From Quillaja saponaria (lineage: Eukaryota > Streptophyta > Magnoliopsida > Fabales > Quillajaceae): 64,000 bases of DNA. The translations under genes and the position numbers were made by a program. The notes under the pieces are model-generated. The model made no database searches. It was not told the origin of the DNA and worked only from the letters and a program-made list of their open reading frames with translations. The stretch lies in the NCBI GenBank assembly GCA_029379385.1, contig CM055612.1:8432001-8496000 (forward strand). The letters run 5' to 3'. This document shows, piece by piece, positions 1 to 12,451 of this stretch (position 1 is the first letter of the stretch; the number at the start of each line of letters is the position of its first letter).

Positions 1-1732
1 GTTGACCATCAATTTCCTTTATTAATATCACTTGATGTTTTATCGATAATATACATAACAATCATATTAGCAATATATTACAAATATTATGTTGACCAAC
101 AATGTATAACGGACAATGTTATATTATCAATATAGGACAAAAGAAAATTTATATCGGCAATGTACAACAAATTATAGATACCCTATTAAAAAGACAATAA
201 CATTTAATTCTTTGATCATTAATTTGATCGTTTTAGTAAACTATATATGTTTTGTTCGTTATATTTTGCTTGAATTAACAAAAGTTTGTCACAATTTGTT
301 TTATTTTCCCTTTCTATCTCATGTTTAACAATATTGAACCATACAGTTAATCAACCAAAAATTGGCATAAACAAAGTATATCCCAATTAATTCTTTATTT
401 TTATCACAGAGATGTTTGATTGCTTCACTTATTATGCCATGTCCTAAGATCAACAAATCTTTACCTTTCAATTAGGAAGTCATGCTTGAATATATAAATG
501 AAGAAATATGGAAGGAAACTTACTAAAACAATTTAATGAAGCTGCAACGAAATCCAACCACATTACGTGAATTTCTGGTTGCAGAATAAAATGAGTAAGA
601 AATCCAAACTGCAAGATAATAATGTTACAAGAAATTTCAAATCTGAAAATCAAATTTTATTTATTTAGATTTTGTTTTATTTTATAAGGAATCGGTTTAA
701 GTAAACACAAAGATTGGAGGTTATATGTGACGAGGAAGCCATATCACTCTAGAAAGGATCAAAGGTCACCTACTAATCTGAGACTTGGGGGGAAAGTTCA
801 CCGGAGATGGAAGTTGACATTGTGGAGCGAATTTAGGAGACAAACAATTTATTAAACCATATTTTTAAAAGATGCACAAGCTATCCACAAAATATGGTTC
901 AAGTGATAGATAAGACACTATAATGTCAATTGTTCGAGTTAATAGGAAAATACTTATGAGAATGGACAGTCATGAATCCCGAATAAAATTAAGCTCAAAT
1001 TCAAAAGGTGTGAGGATACTCGTGAGAGACAAAAAAGAAATGCCCAAACTCATGTTTCTATTGTAACGTTCTAAATATATGAATCACACGTGAATACTAT
1101 TGGCTGTATTCCATTTTCAACTTATTCTCTCTTTTTTTATTCATTTTTCTTTTATTATATAAGACTTAAATTCCAACCCATTTTAAAAATTATATTTTCC
1201 ATATAGATGTATACCTGTACTATTATTGTTAGGAAAATAATTTTTATTTAATTAAAATTTTCAAGAATTGAAGGGAGGTATTTTTGTTTGAAGAAATTAA
1301 TATTATCAAGCAATCTCAGCTGAGCTAGCCAAGAGTAGTGTATTATCAAGTAAGGGTACTTCTAAAGAAAGTAGCTAGGAAAACCCAAAACACAAAAACA
1401 GAAGAGGCACCGACACCGATCAATCAAACGGTTACGTTTAGAGACAAAGTGTATTGGTAGGTAACGTCTTTCTTCCTCAACTTCATATTGCATTTGCATG
1501 CCTGCCACGTTCTTCAATGGCTTGACACCTCCCACCCATAGACGGATAGACCCCTCTCCTTCTTCTTGATCTCTCACACTTTTTTTCTTACCCCCACGAA
1601 CTTACAGAACTATTTTCATATGTATATAGCGCATAAAAATCCATTAATTAATTCCCTTAGCACAAAGATCTAGCTAGCTACTTAGATTAAAAGATTAGAG
1701 TTTTGAGTTGTTCATCATTGTGTTTGGTGGTG
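1..1732. other. AT-rich intergenic sequence
   Basis: No coding sequence is recognisable here. The short open frames are low-complexity and carry no family motif. The last 150 bases include a TATA-like stretch near 1622-1628, about 105 bases before the ATG of the next gene, so the right end is likely its promoter and 5' untranslated region. Confidence 0.5.
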
Positions 1733-2174
1733 ATGGAAATGCCCAACTCTCCCAAGCTGGAAAAAACATCTTCATCTGAAAATAAACCCAGAGTGATAAC
1801 TAAGGAGGACTATGCCTTAGCATGGGTATGTATATTAACATACAAGACTGATTTACTCTGTGTGTGTGTGTGGGGGGATGGTTATGTTATTGGATTTCTT
1901 CTTTTATCTCATCCATGTACAGGCTACAGCTGCAATGGCTTACCTGGATCTTAACAATATTGAGAATGCCCTTGCTGTAAGTATACTGTTCTTATTAATT
2001 TTATTGTTTCATTAATTATTTCTCTTATATATTGTAATGTTTTATAACACTCCTCACAATGACTGCAACGAAATGCAATATGATTAGGGCGAGGCCGTAG
2101 AAAATGAAGTCATTGCGGCTACTCCTAATAATCAAGGGCCTGCTAAGAAACTCAAGATTACTGCGGCTGATTAA
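1733..2174 (+). CDS. Probable small unknown protein, 77 aa, three exons
   Basis: I do not recognise this gene. Three exons join without breaking the frame: 1733-1825, 1923-1976 and 2088-2174, all in phase 0, with GT-AG introns (donors GTATGT and GTAAGT, acceptors ACAG and TTAG). The ATG at 1733 is chosen because it opens the frame that splices cleanly; a second ATG lies two codons on. The product starts MEMPNSPKLEKTSSSENKP, has an alanine-rich middle (ATAAMAYLDLNNIENALA), which could form one amphipathic helix, and ends with a basic patch GPAKKLKITAAD. No signal peptide or membrane segment is visible. The basic tail could be a nuclear signal, but that is inference. Both introns are short (97 and 111 bases), as is usual in plants. 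The main alternative is a chance set of open frames. Confidence 0.55.
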
Positions 2175-2869
2175 TCAATATCAACCCACCGTAAGTGGCC
2201 CAATGATTCTGCTAGGAACTAAATCTAATAATGTGGTAATGTATTGGAATTTGGAAGTGACATAATGTAACATGGGATTGATGCCCTAGCGATTGTATTA
2301 AAAAAAAAAGTGTTTGAATACATAGAAATGGAATTAAAATTTATTAGATTTAAAATTTATAAGTTTAGATCACATAAATAATTACGATTAAAATTATATT
2401 TCAAGACTTGGTCATCCTCTTAGTTGAGTCCCAACAGTAGTTATTGTCATGAGTCCTAACAGTAATTATTGTCATCTCCGCCAAGTCTCACGAATACTTG
2501 TTGTCATGGCCTGATGTGTTTGTTGTCTGAGTTTCTATTCCTGGGTTCCTGGGGTCCATGGGGAACTAATGGGCCACATCATAAAGAGCCAAATCATATC
2601 TAAATCCAAGTAGGATACTCTTGATATTTTTAAGATAAAAGGGGAACTGGGGAAGCTTGGGACTCGGGAAGAATTTGAATTGAAAAACCTTTAATGCAAA
2701 TGATCAATTACCAAACTTTAAACTATGTATCTCAAGCCTTCTTCTCTTTTGTTGCAAAGGGAATAAAATTAAACTTGTTTTACAGTTTTTCTAGGAGCAT
2801 TTAGACCCCTTAAATCAGCACAAAATAAGTGTACAATACAATGAGAAGCATATCATAAACAACCAGATT
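2175..2869. other. Intergenic sequence
   Basis: 3' flank of the small gene. It holds A-rich stretches and a short imperfect repeat near 2425-2480 (two copies of a motif like CCTAACAGTAATTATTGTCAT). Nothing coding is recognised. Confidence 0.4.
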
Positions 2870-3310
2870 AACATCCTATTTGGCACCCAGTTTAGCAAGA
2901 ACATCTGCACACTTGTAATTAGTCTCCCTCTATGCATGCTTAATAACCATATCCTGAAAAGAGGCCATCAAGCTCCAGCAATTATGAATCTAATTCTTGT
3001 AAATTAACAGAGCTGTCTGCAGTGTTCTCAATAAATTCAATCACAGACTTGGCATCTAGATTAATTTCCAAGGACTTGATTCCTCGTTGGAGTGCAATTA
3101 ATTACAAGCTAACAAGTCCCCAGATTTCTGCAAGTGTGATGGAACCATACCTATTTTTTTTTATAGAAAAGCCAATCCCAGTTACCTGGATCATCCCAGA
3201 TAACCCTGCGAACCCCAATAAAACATGGATTTCCCATAATTGAACCATTTGTGTTTAAGCTTAAAACATCCCTGCTTTGGTGGAAACCAATCAATGTCAA
3301 TGATGCTGCA
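2870..3310 (-). pseudogene. RNase H-like (RVT_3) domain pseudogene
   Basis: The minus strand carries broken pieces of the plant RNase H-like domain found in LINE-type and other reverse-transcriptase-derived proteins. In order: a GCFKLN-NGS start with GNP behind it, then a VIWDDPGNW segment, AEIWGLVSL, ALQRGIKSLEINLDAKSVIEF, and a tail resembling the usual RE-N--AD-LAKLGA ending. The frame changes between the first block and the rest, and several stop codons interrupt the later blocks, so it cannot make a protein. The family is normally about 130 residues, so this is close to one whole domain. No reverse transcriptase is visible next to it, so it is either a 5'-truncated LINE tail or a decayed host RNase H-like gene. 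Confidence 0.6.
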
Positions 3311-3939
3311 GACTAGATTGAGGTTCTGAGGCAAAGAAAAAAAATTCAGCAGATATGCCAATTGCAGTGGCAACTATTTGTGGAGGGATTTACTGTGTAG
3401 ATTCAAAGATAAAAAAGTTTCTTGCTAACCGGATTTCTCTGCACAATATTGTATCTCAAATTTTGCTTGTATGATGAAGTACAAGGATATAAATATCATT
3501 ACACTTGATAATACCGTATTATACAAAACCAATCATATAATATTATTCCCTTTTCAGATTTCTCATGCATCCTGAGAAAATTACCACAATCAACATAGTC
3601 AAAACACGTCCATATCGGAGCATAGACGTGCCACCACGTCCAGCCAAGGCTGCTGCTTCCGTTGCCATCAACGATATACGTGCAACAAGCTTTGCCTTCT
3701 ATTTCTTGCACCTCTGGCTCCCAGCAAACCAACGCCACCAAAGAAACCCCTGCAGCTGGTTGATAAATATGACCCTTTTGTTGAATTTGAACCTGATAAT
3801 TTTTTAGATTTAAGGTGCAAGCTGGTTCAGTTTTTGACAAAATCGTAAATATGAGATGTTGCAAAAGAAGAAGAGGTGATTGAATGGAAGGCTACACATT
3901 TCAGTTTTCGATAATTCACTTGATTAAACTATTTTGAAT
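3311..3939. other. Intergenic sequence with overlapping unknown open frames
   Basis: Open frames lie on both strands between 3499 and 3864 (121 residues minus, 80 residues plus), in a locally more GC-rich patch at 3600-3760. I do not recognise either translation. The patch may be a fragment of a gene or transposon, but nothing settles the strand. Confidence 0.3.
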
Positions 3940-4321
3940 TGTTAGAAATATGGTGAGCATAATACACAAATTAAAGAGGACGAACAAATTAGAATACTCA
4001 AACATATAATTTCTACTTTCTTGATATCAAATTGAAAACATATAATGGGTATTTATAAGACTTATAATAGTAACTCTAAAATCACAAAACCAAATGTGCT
4101 CTAATATGATTTTAACACCCATTACCCTAGACATTAAAGACTCCAACCCATTACTACAATTTTATTACACATTAACCCAAAAAAAAAAAAAAAAAAAAAA
4201 ACTTCTACTAGCACATAATAATTTATAGCCACCCTCTTAAAATCCATTACATCATAATAACTCACACCTTTTTAACTTCCACTAACAATTTATCATAGAA
4301 AAATAAAGTTTATTATTTTCA
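3940..4321 (-). repeat. Copia 3' LTR (left copy)
   Basis: Begins TGTTAGAAATATGGTG and ends TATTATTTTCA on the plus strand. It aligns along its length with 8214-8603. It contains an A-run at about 4181-4200 that is longer than in the other copy and lacks about 23 bases present there. Confidence 0.88.
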
Positions 4322-4337
4322 ATGCTTCCCCTTAAAC

Positions 4338-7300
4338 TTAATTTTCCTTTCTAACTCTAAGCAATTCTCTCAATCCTTGAAAGACTTCAAATTTAAGTGG
4401 TTTTGTGAAAATATTAGCAGCTTGATTAAGAGACTTCACAAATTTGACTTCCACTTCTTTCTTGGCAATACACTTACGGATGAAATGATGTCTTGTGTCT
4501 ATATGCTTGCTTCTATCATAGAAGACAAGATTCTTTGCCAAAGCTAGTGCAGACTTGTTGTCAACAAAAATTTAGGTTGGTTCTTTTTGTGGCTCTTGTA
4601 GCTTCTTCAACAATCTTCTCACAAGATCAATAATATATGAAAAGAATAAAATAGGTTATAGTTAAGTGTACCTCTTAGGTAGCGAAGAATTCTTTTAGCT
4701 ATTTTCATATGAGTAGAAGTAGGAGATTCCATGTAACGACTCACTACTCTAACAGCATAAAGAATGTCTGACTTTATGTAAGTCAAGTATCTCAAACTTC
4801 CTACAAGACTTCAAAATAATGTGGGATCTACCTTCTCTCCAACGTCATGCTTCGACAATTGCTATCAAGCATTTGGAATTTCTTAAGAACATCTTTTGCA
4901 TAGCCTTCTTGTGAAATAAAAATTCCACCATTATTTTGCTTCTCTTCCAGGCCCAAGTAGTAAGACATTATCCCCATGTCAGTCATCTCAAATTCACAAG
5001 TCATTGCCTTCTTGAAATCTTCAAACATGATTGGATTATTTCCTGTAAAAATTAGATCATCTACATAAAGGCAAACAAATAAAACATCACAATTTTCATG
5101 TGCCTTCACATAAAGTGCATATTCCTGCAAACCCATTTTTATGAAAATACTTGTCAATTCGATTATTTCACACCCTTAGTGCTTATTTTAGGCCATACAA
5201 AGCCTTTTTTAGCTTCAAAACTTTGTCTTCTCGCCTTTCAATAACATAACCCTCAGGTTGTTCAACGTAAACCTCTTCTTCAAGAAAAGCATGGAGGAAG
5301 GTAGATTTTACATCAAATTGATAAATCTTCCAATGCTTATGGGCTGTAAAGGAGATTAACAATCGGATTGTTTCTAAGTGAGCAACATGAGCAAATACCT
5401 CTTCATAATCGATCCCATGCTTTTGTGCATAGCCTTTCGCAACTAGCCTCGCTTTGTACTTCTCAACTTATCCTTTTACATTTTTCTTTGCCTTGTACAC
5501 CCATTTCAAACCAATAGCTTTATGATCTTTTGAAAGATTTGTCAACTTCCAAGTATCATTTTTTTTTTATATCTTTTATCTCCTCATCCATTGCTTGTCT
5601 CCACTTCTTGTCATTTTCAGCTTCTTCAAAAAATAATGGTTTACTATCTGCAACAAGACAAAATAAATTAACATCTTCTATCACTTCTATATTTTCATAA
5701 AGATCAATAAGACTTCTTATTTTTGGTCACCCTTCACTTGAACTTTTTTCCGATGAAGGAGTTGGTGATGGTGATGGTGATGGTGATGGTGATGGCGATG
5801 GAGGTGGAGTAATGGCTTCCAATGGTGCTTTTATATCTTGTTCTTCTTCAAAGTAAGGAAAAAAATTGTAACTTTCTTATTCTTGAACATCTCAAATCCT
5901 ATGTTTCATCTTCATTAAACTCAACATCTCCACTAACTACGATTTTTCCATTCCTTAGGTTATAAAGCTTATAACCTTTGGAATTTGAATCATAGCCAAT
6001 AACTTACTTCACACTTCGATCATCAAGTTTAGATCTCTCTTGATCCGATACATAGGCATAGGCAATGCTTCCAAAAATTTGTATGTGAGAAACATTTGGC
6101 TTCTTTCCACTCCAAGCTTCTTGAGGTGTTTGATTCTCCACACCTTTGGTTGGACATCTGTTGGACAAATAAACTGCACTAGAAATAGCTTATGCCCAAA
6201 AATTTTTAGGCATATTTTTAGATTTCAACAAACATCGGGCCATAGTAAGAATTGTTCTATTCTTCCTTTCTGTTTCACCATTTTATTGTGGTGTTCTAAG
6301 AACTGTTAAAGGAAGACGAATCCCTTGTGTTTCAATAAATATATTGAATTATTTGAAGTGAATTCACCTCCTCTATCGGACCTTAAAGATTTAATTACAT
6401 AACCACTCTCTTTTTCAATAAGAGCTTTAAACTTTTTGAACACCTCAAAAGCCTCTAATTTTTTTTTCAAAAAATAAACCCATATTTTGAGAGTATAATC
6501 ATCAATGAAAAGCAAAAAATAATGATTTTTACCAAATGAGCATGGCTTGATTGGTCCACACACATCGATATGAATAAGCTGAAGTGGCTTGGTTACTCTT
6601 GTGGCTTCTTTAGGAAAACTCTTCCTTGCATGTTTTTTAAGAAGGCATGCTTCACACAATTGATTTGGGTGGTCAATGAATGGCAACCCAGACACCATCT
6701 TCTTCTCTCCCAAATTCTTGAGTCCTCTAAAATTCAAATAACCTAACCGTATATGCCAACGCCATGTTGAATCTTTTGCACACATCTTCAAACATTTGGC
6801 ACTATCAGTTTAAAGATTCAAAATGAACATCTTGTTTCTTGTCATGGACACCTTCGCAATAAGATTAACATTTTAGTCTCTAAGCCAAAGGTTTTTATCC
6901 TTCAAACGGATCTTATATCCCTTCTTCAAAAGTTGTCCCAAATTTAAAATGTTACCTTTTAATTTTAGAGCATAATAAACATCATAAACGAGCTTATGAC
7001 CACTTTCTTTCAAAGAAATTAAAATGACACCTTTTCCTTTTATTGGAATTTTGGAAAAATCTCCAAAGGTCACAAATCTACTCACATTTTCATCAATATC
7101 CAAAAATTTGCTTTTGTCCCCACACATATGATTGCTTGCACCATTGTCAAGGTACCATTAACTCTTGATCACCTCATTTTCATCTCCTTTGAATGCTAGC
7201 AACAAAGTTGGCTCTTCCAATTCTTTTTTGTATTCAAGTAGATTAGTATTCTCTTCAACAACATTAGTATTGCGGCATTCCGAAGTAAAATGACCAAATT

Positions 7301-8168
7301 TATGATAATTATATCATTCAACATTGCTCTTGTCATACCTCTTCTCATTTGGTCTTGCATAATTTTCTCTTCCTCTTCCACGCCCTCTTGATTATTGTTG
7401 GCCTCTTCCTTCATTATTATTCTCAAAATTATATCCTCCTCTTCCCCGTCCACGACCACGACCACGACCTCTTTAGTTTCTTTCTTGTACACCATCTTTT
7501 TCTATGAAAGAAACCTTGGCTTGGAGAGCTTGTTCAAACAGCTTTTCTTCCTTCTTCTTAAATCTTTCTTCATGGGCTTGTAATGATCCCATGAGTTGCT
7601 TAATAGACATGGTCTCCAAGTCTTTCGATTCTTTAATTGCAACAACAATGTAATCAAATTTTGGTTGCAAATAGTAAAGGATTTTCTCCACCACACAAAC
7701 ATCTTTTACTTTTTCTCCATACCTTTTCAATTAGTTGACGGTGGCTGGCATTCTTGAAAAATAATCCCAAATTGACTCGAATTCCTTCATGTGCAAGGCT
7801 TCAAAATCTCCTCTCAATGTTTAGAGTCGAATCTTTTTCACTTTTTCAACTTCTTGGAGAGAGCTTTGCAAAATCTCCCAAGCTTTGTTGGCAGTAGTTG
7901 CTAGTGCCGCCTTCTCAAACAAAGACTCATCCAACCCTTGATAGATGATGGTGAGAGCTTGTTGATCCTTCTTCCTAGCCTTTTCTAAGGCATGTTTTTG
8001 AGCTGCAGACAAAGCAGCTTCATCTTGTGATTGGTCATATCATTTCTCTACGATCTCCCATGCATATTGTCTACCAAGCAAAACTTTCATACGAAGACAC
8101 CAATTGTTATAGTTGTCTTTAGTAAGACTAGGAAATTGAAATGAGAACATTCCTGATCTAGTAGACAT
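4338..8168 (-). pseudogene. Copia gag-pol pseudogene
   Basis: Reads from an ATG at 8168 (MSTRSGMFSFQFPSLTK). Gag (about 8168-7500) has the copia-type NYNNW start and a long helical region, then an RGRGRG stretch. The zinc knuckle near 7290 is damaged: its first two cysteines are lost (a stop and a tyrosine), while GHFTSEC remains. A protease-like [11 protein letters not shown] lies near 7130-7160. Integrase (6791-6306) shows the HIRLGYLNF and C-x2-C zinc-binding block, HIDVCGPI, FIDDYT and SDRGGEF. A hexanucleotide repeat at 5762-5800 encodes a Ser-Pro linker. Reverse transcriptase has YVDD at 5056-5067, and RNase H ends near 4338 with KHIDTRHHFIR. Many stop codons break it, yet most of the segments stay in one frame. 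It cannot encode an active polyprotein. Confidence 0.9.
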
Positions 8169-8213
8169 ATCTCAAACTCACCAAATTAGAGCACCTAGGC
8201 TCTGATACCACTT

Positions 8214-8603
8214 TGTTAGAAATGTGGTGAACACAATACACAAATTAAAGAGAATGAACAAATTGGAATACTCAAAAACAATTTCTACTTTCTTGATATC
8301 AAATTAAAAACATACAATGGATATTTATAAGATTCATAATAGTAACTCTAAAGTCACACAACTAAATGTGCACTAATATGACTTTAACACTCATTACCCT
8401 AAACATTAATGACTCCAATGCATTACTACAATTTTATTACACATTAACAAAAAAAAAAAAAAAACTTCTAGTAGCACACAATAATTTATAGTTACCCATT
8501 ATAAGAAATTAACTCTTTCTTAAAACCCATTACATCAAAATAACACACACTTTTCTAACTTCCACTACAATTTATCATAGGAAAATAAAGTTTATTATTT
8601 TCA
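8214..8603 (-). repeat. Copia 5' LTR (right copy)
   Basis: Matches 3940-4321, with TG...CA ends. The primer binding site lies immediately left of it at 8199-8210, so this is the 5' LTR in the element's own orientation. Confidence 0.88.
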
Positions 8604-10620
8604 ACACGGATATACCAATATTATCTAAATTATTGTGTGGGAGCCTAGGACACTCTAAAAGCATAAAGAAAATGGTGAATGAAGGAAAACGGAGATAGGA
8701 AGTGAATATGGGGATCGAAGGTGGTGTTAAAAGGTACATCTCATGACCATAAAAGAGCATTTAGAATATGGTTTGAGAAGCTGTTTTATGTAAATATTAA
8801 TGAAAGGGCTTTTATGTACTGTATTAAAAATAAACAAATTAAACTATTTTATATTATTAAGTTTTGTTTTTTAATTTAATTTTGATATTTAAATAAAAGT
8901 AAAGTACTATTTCATTTATTTATTTTTACTTTAATTCAATTTAAAGTAAGTTTTAATTATTATTTTTATTTAATTTATGTTAAAGTAAATTTTAATTCAG
9001 TTTTGAGGTTTTATTGAATTTAAACTAATTATTTTCACACAAACAAATTTAATTACAATAAAAGCAAACACAAATACAAATACTAAATTATAATTAAAAA
9101 AAGTACAAAAACAAATACTAAATTAATAATACTACAAAAAATTAAAAATTAAAAACAAACAAATACTAAATTAAAAAAAAAAAAAAAAAATTTAGCAAAT
9201 CAACCCCAGTTCTTCTTTTGTAGTTCAAGTTTGAGCCTAAGTCAGCTAAGTTAAGAGATTGGGTCTCTTAGTGAAGTAAAAGTTTCTCTATGCAACGACA
9301 CGGTCATGAGCTTAGCGATTTTAGTCAATTGTCGGCCCACATCGATTCCGGGAAGCTCTCTTATTATTGCCACAACATAGCCAATAGAGGGGGCTAGTTC
9401 CTCAAAAGCAGTAAAAGTTTAGCTCGAGGAGGATGAAAGACAAGATTGGACAAAAATTACCTTACCTATCTCTATCAAATGATCTATTAAATTTTGGAGG
9501 ACGCCCACGATGCTCTTGCCTTTGCCCTTGCTCTTGCTCTTCCTCTTACCATGTCGTTGTATTGAAATAAATTATTAGAAACAATTAATTAATTTATTTT
9601 TTCACTTGTTACTCACACCACTAGCCTGTCCCCATCCACATTTTTTTGGCTGGATCCTATCAAATGCCGGTTTGCTTCCTTAATTTTTGGAACAAGTTCC
9701 ATTCCTACTGTAGTGAGTCTAGTGACCCCACTTATTTTTTAAATGAGAATATTCTAAGGTTTGCTCGGGTAAGCTCTTTGTATCAGGCAATGATACTTGC
9801 CCATCTAGCATATTTGTATCCTTGAGTCTGTCCTTGTTTTTTCCTTTCCTAGATGCAGCAATTGACAAAAGTTGTGGTCTTATCTGATCTCCACTACATT
9901 CTTGCATTATTTTCCATTTTAGACAATAAAATCAAAAACTTAAAAATTTGAGCCAAAAAAAATTTAAAGAAATTTTGATTGAATTTGAGAATGGTGTGAA
10001 AGTAGAAGGAGGAATATGAGTATTTATAGAGTTACAAAAAAGAAAAAAGAAAGACATTGAATTCTAAAGCTGCCCATTGCAGGCAGATTAACAAAAGTTT
10101 GAAAAATCTTCTCGTTGGAGGTAGATTTATAAAAAAAAAAAATGAAAAAAAAATTGAAATTAAAAAAGTAGAATAAAAAATATATATATATAGAATTTGA
10201 AAAAAAAATTTTAAAAAAAACAATTTTTTTTCAAATTCTGCTGTAGGGTAGATTAAAAAAATATAGATTATATGACCATTGTTGGCCTAACAGTTAGCAA
10301 TGATCAAATGAATTTGAATTGGGGGAGGGGCATAGTTGGTGTAAAGGAGAATAGAGGGAGGTTATTTTTATAATTTAGGGTCAAGGAAATATGGTGGGAA
10401 TTAAGAGAAAATGATAAGTGAAAATTAGAGTCATGGCCACAGCAAAGAAGCTAACCTAAGGTAGCTTTTTGGCCACTGACGTGGGAGCTGCAGAATGCGG
10501 CAGTCCAAACAGGCCGTGACATGGCCCTGGTGGCACAGGGCCAATTTGCCATGTCTCGCCTCTGCTGTGTCTATGGTACCAAACGGCCCCTCTGTTGTGG
10601 ATTTGATGCGGTACTGAAAT
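8604..10620. other. AT-rich region with possible transposon remnants
   Basis: 8800-9180 is nearly pure A/T with homopolymer runs. A more complex patch at 9240-9910 contains a minus-strand open frame (9719-9907, beginning MQECSGDQIRPQLLS) and a region coding for KGKSK-like repeats near 9510-9545. This is reminiscent of low-complexity accessory proteins of plant DNA transposons, but I cannot assign a family. The right end (10540-10600) carries a GGTACCAAACGGCCCC motif, like the ends of short plant transposons. No matching left end was found. Confidence 0.3.
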
Positions 10621-11908
10621 GAAGAGATTTGGAATTTATTGGCTAGTTATTTTCTTTTTTCCTCTATATCCAATCAAAAAAGTCCCTTAAATTAGTTAGT
10701 TTTTACTAAAACATATAAGGTTGATTGAATTCAAAAAAAATTAAAAAAAATCTATGGCCAAGTTTGTTGGAACATTTCCTAAGAAGGGATTAAATCTGAA
10801 TATGATAGTTAAAACCAGTTATGAATTAAAATACTTGAAAAATGGTTACTAAAGCAGTTACTAAAACATGTACTAAATCAAGACCACTTGATCGTATGGC
10901 CAAACGATTAAATAGTCTAGGTTTAAACACCAACAACTGTAACTATTATGAATAGACACCAGAAAGTCTATAAATATCAGATTGATATATCCTTTCCTTT
11001 TTCTGACTTTAACAAGAAAGAATTGCTGCAGAAATTCTCTTTTGTTCTTAGGTAATTTAGAAACACTCATTTTTTGTTTTTGGCTTGACTTTGTGCGTGC
11101 AACACGCAGTCAAGTAGACTAGTTTGGTTGGTTGTGTTTCATTTTATCTTGGGAGACAGTTTGTTAACTCTTTTGCATACCATTAAAAGTGGTGGGAGCA
11201 AATCACGTCTTAAGGAAAGTAACTTAGTAACGTGACTTGAAGTACCAATCTTCCATTTTCATTATCTAAATTACCATTCTATCCAAGTTGATTGTTTTAA
11301 AAAATATGATGATTTAGGTCTTTTACTAAATCTTGTATAGTCCAATTAGGTTTTTTTTTTTTTAAATCCTTTATCTTGAAGTTTCACTTGGATTGTTATA
11401 TTCTACATGTATGTGTCTTCTACCCCGATTGTGTTTTCTTCTTGCTATAGGGTACTTTGATTCAGATTGACTGTAACATGTGCTTATTAAATCTGGTGGG
11501 CTTGGGGAGTGTGTCTCAAGAATATGAAATCGGGGTTGGTTTTAGAATAAACTTACAAGCTGAAAATTTATGGGAGACATATGGGTGCAAGATTTATTGT
11601 CCAACTAAGAGGAAGAGGTTTTTTTTATTTTTATTTTCAAGTGGAGGCATATGGTAGGTGGAAATGTTGAGTTTCTTTGAAATTTTAAGTATAACCCAAT
11701 CCTTGTACATGTATAAGAGTAACTGCTACAAAATAATGATGGTTGCATATTCTATGGTAAAATAAATTCTCTCTGTTGGATCTTGATTGTAATGGTAATT
11801 AAGTTATGCATGCAAGTTCTAGACTAAGGTTAGTTATTGAATTATTGTCTCAAATGTACTTTCTAAATGGAAAATACGTGTTTTTGATTCAATGTGAGCA
11901 TGAGCTAT
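10621..11908. other. Intergenic, no recognised feature
   Basis: Moderately AT-rich. Open frames at 10873-11070 (minus) and 11457-11657 (plus) have no recognisable motif. I see nothing assignable here. Confidence 0.4.
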
Positions 11909-12451
11909 TAGGGGTGTGCACGGGTCGGTTAGGTTCAGGTAGTGATAAATTTTTGGGTAGTAAAATTTATGAACCAAACCGAACTGAAAATATTTATTAC
12001 CCGAAATTACCCGAACCGAAAAAATATGACTAGTTCGGTTCGGGTATTTGGTTACCCGAAATTTATCAATATTTCACTAAAATTAATTTAAAAATTATAT
12101 TTTTTTGTTTTTGAACCTCATACTTTTTAAATTCATTAGTTATTGTAAAAGAAATACAAAAAACATAATATATTAACATATTCAACACAAATAAAAATTA
12201 TAAATTATAAATTAATACAACAATACATTAAAAATAACAATTTTTTTTTTTAAATTATATATTTTGATTTTCGGGTAACCACGGGTACCCATGTGCACTA
12301 GACCTCACTACCCATAACCGAATCGAAAATAAAAGGTATTAAATTTAACTACCCGAACAAAACCGAATAAGAAAAATACCCGAATTTAACCGAACCAAAT
12401 TACCGGTTCAGTTCGAGTTTTCCGTTATGCCGAGTTCCTTGCACAGCCCTA
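11909..12451. mobile_element. Non-autonomous TIR element (MITE-like), TAGGGGTGTGCAC family
   Basis: The left end reads TAGGGGTGTGCACGGGTCGG. The right end, reverse-complemented, reads TAGGGCTGTGCAAGG. Subterminal regions on both sides are packed with ACCCGAA, AACCGAA and TTCGGTT motifs, and the middle is A/T only. About 540 bp, no coding capacity. The right flank is an (AT)n run that hides any target duplication. The structure suits a hAT-type MITE, and a related half-element lies at 46464-46664. Confidence 0.65.

Larger units (their letters stand above)
3940..8603 (-). mobile_element. Ty1/copia LTR retrotransposon, old and degenerate
   Basis: Two direct LTRs (3940-4321 and 8214-8603) bracket gag-pol relics read from the minus strand. 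LTR ends are TG...CA. Just inside the right LTR (the 5' LTR in sense orientation) lies a primer binding site for initiator Met-tRNA, seen on plus as GCTCTGATACCA at 8199-8210. Just inside the left LTR is a polypurine tract (plus-strand GCTTCCCCTT from 4324). The order gag, protease, integrase, reverse transcriptase, RNase H identifies Ty1/copia. The LTRs differ by many substitutions (roughly one in ten by eye) and a small indel, so the insertion is old. No matching 5-bp target duplication is evident (TGAAT left, ACACG right). Confidence 0.92.

Noticed and set aside
3499..3864. 121-residue minus-strand frame
   Set aside because: No recognisable domain, and an equally open frame lies on the other strand.
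7196..7495. 99-residue minus-strand frame with KEVVVVVVDGEEED
   Set aside because: It is an out-of-frame reading of the copia Gag RGRGRG stretch.
3935..8608. Target-site duplication for the copia element
   Set aside because: TGAAT on the left and ACACG on the right do not match; the site has probably mutated or one end is off by a few bases.
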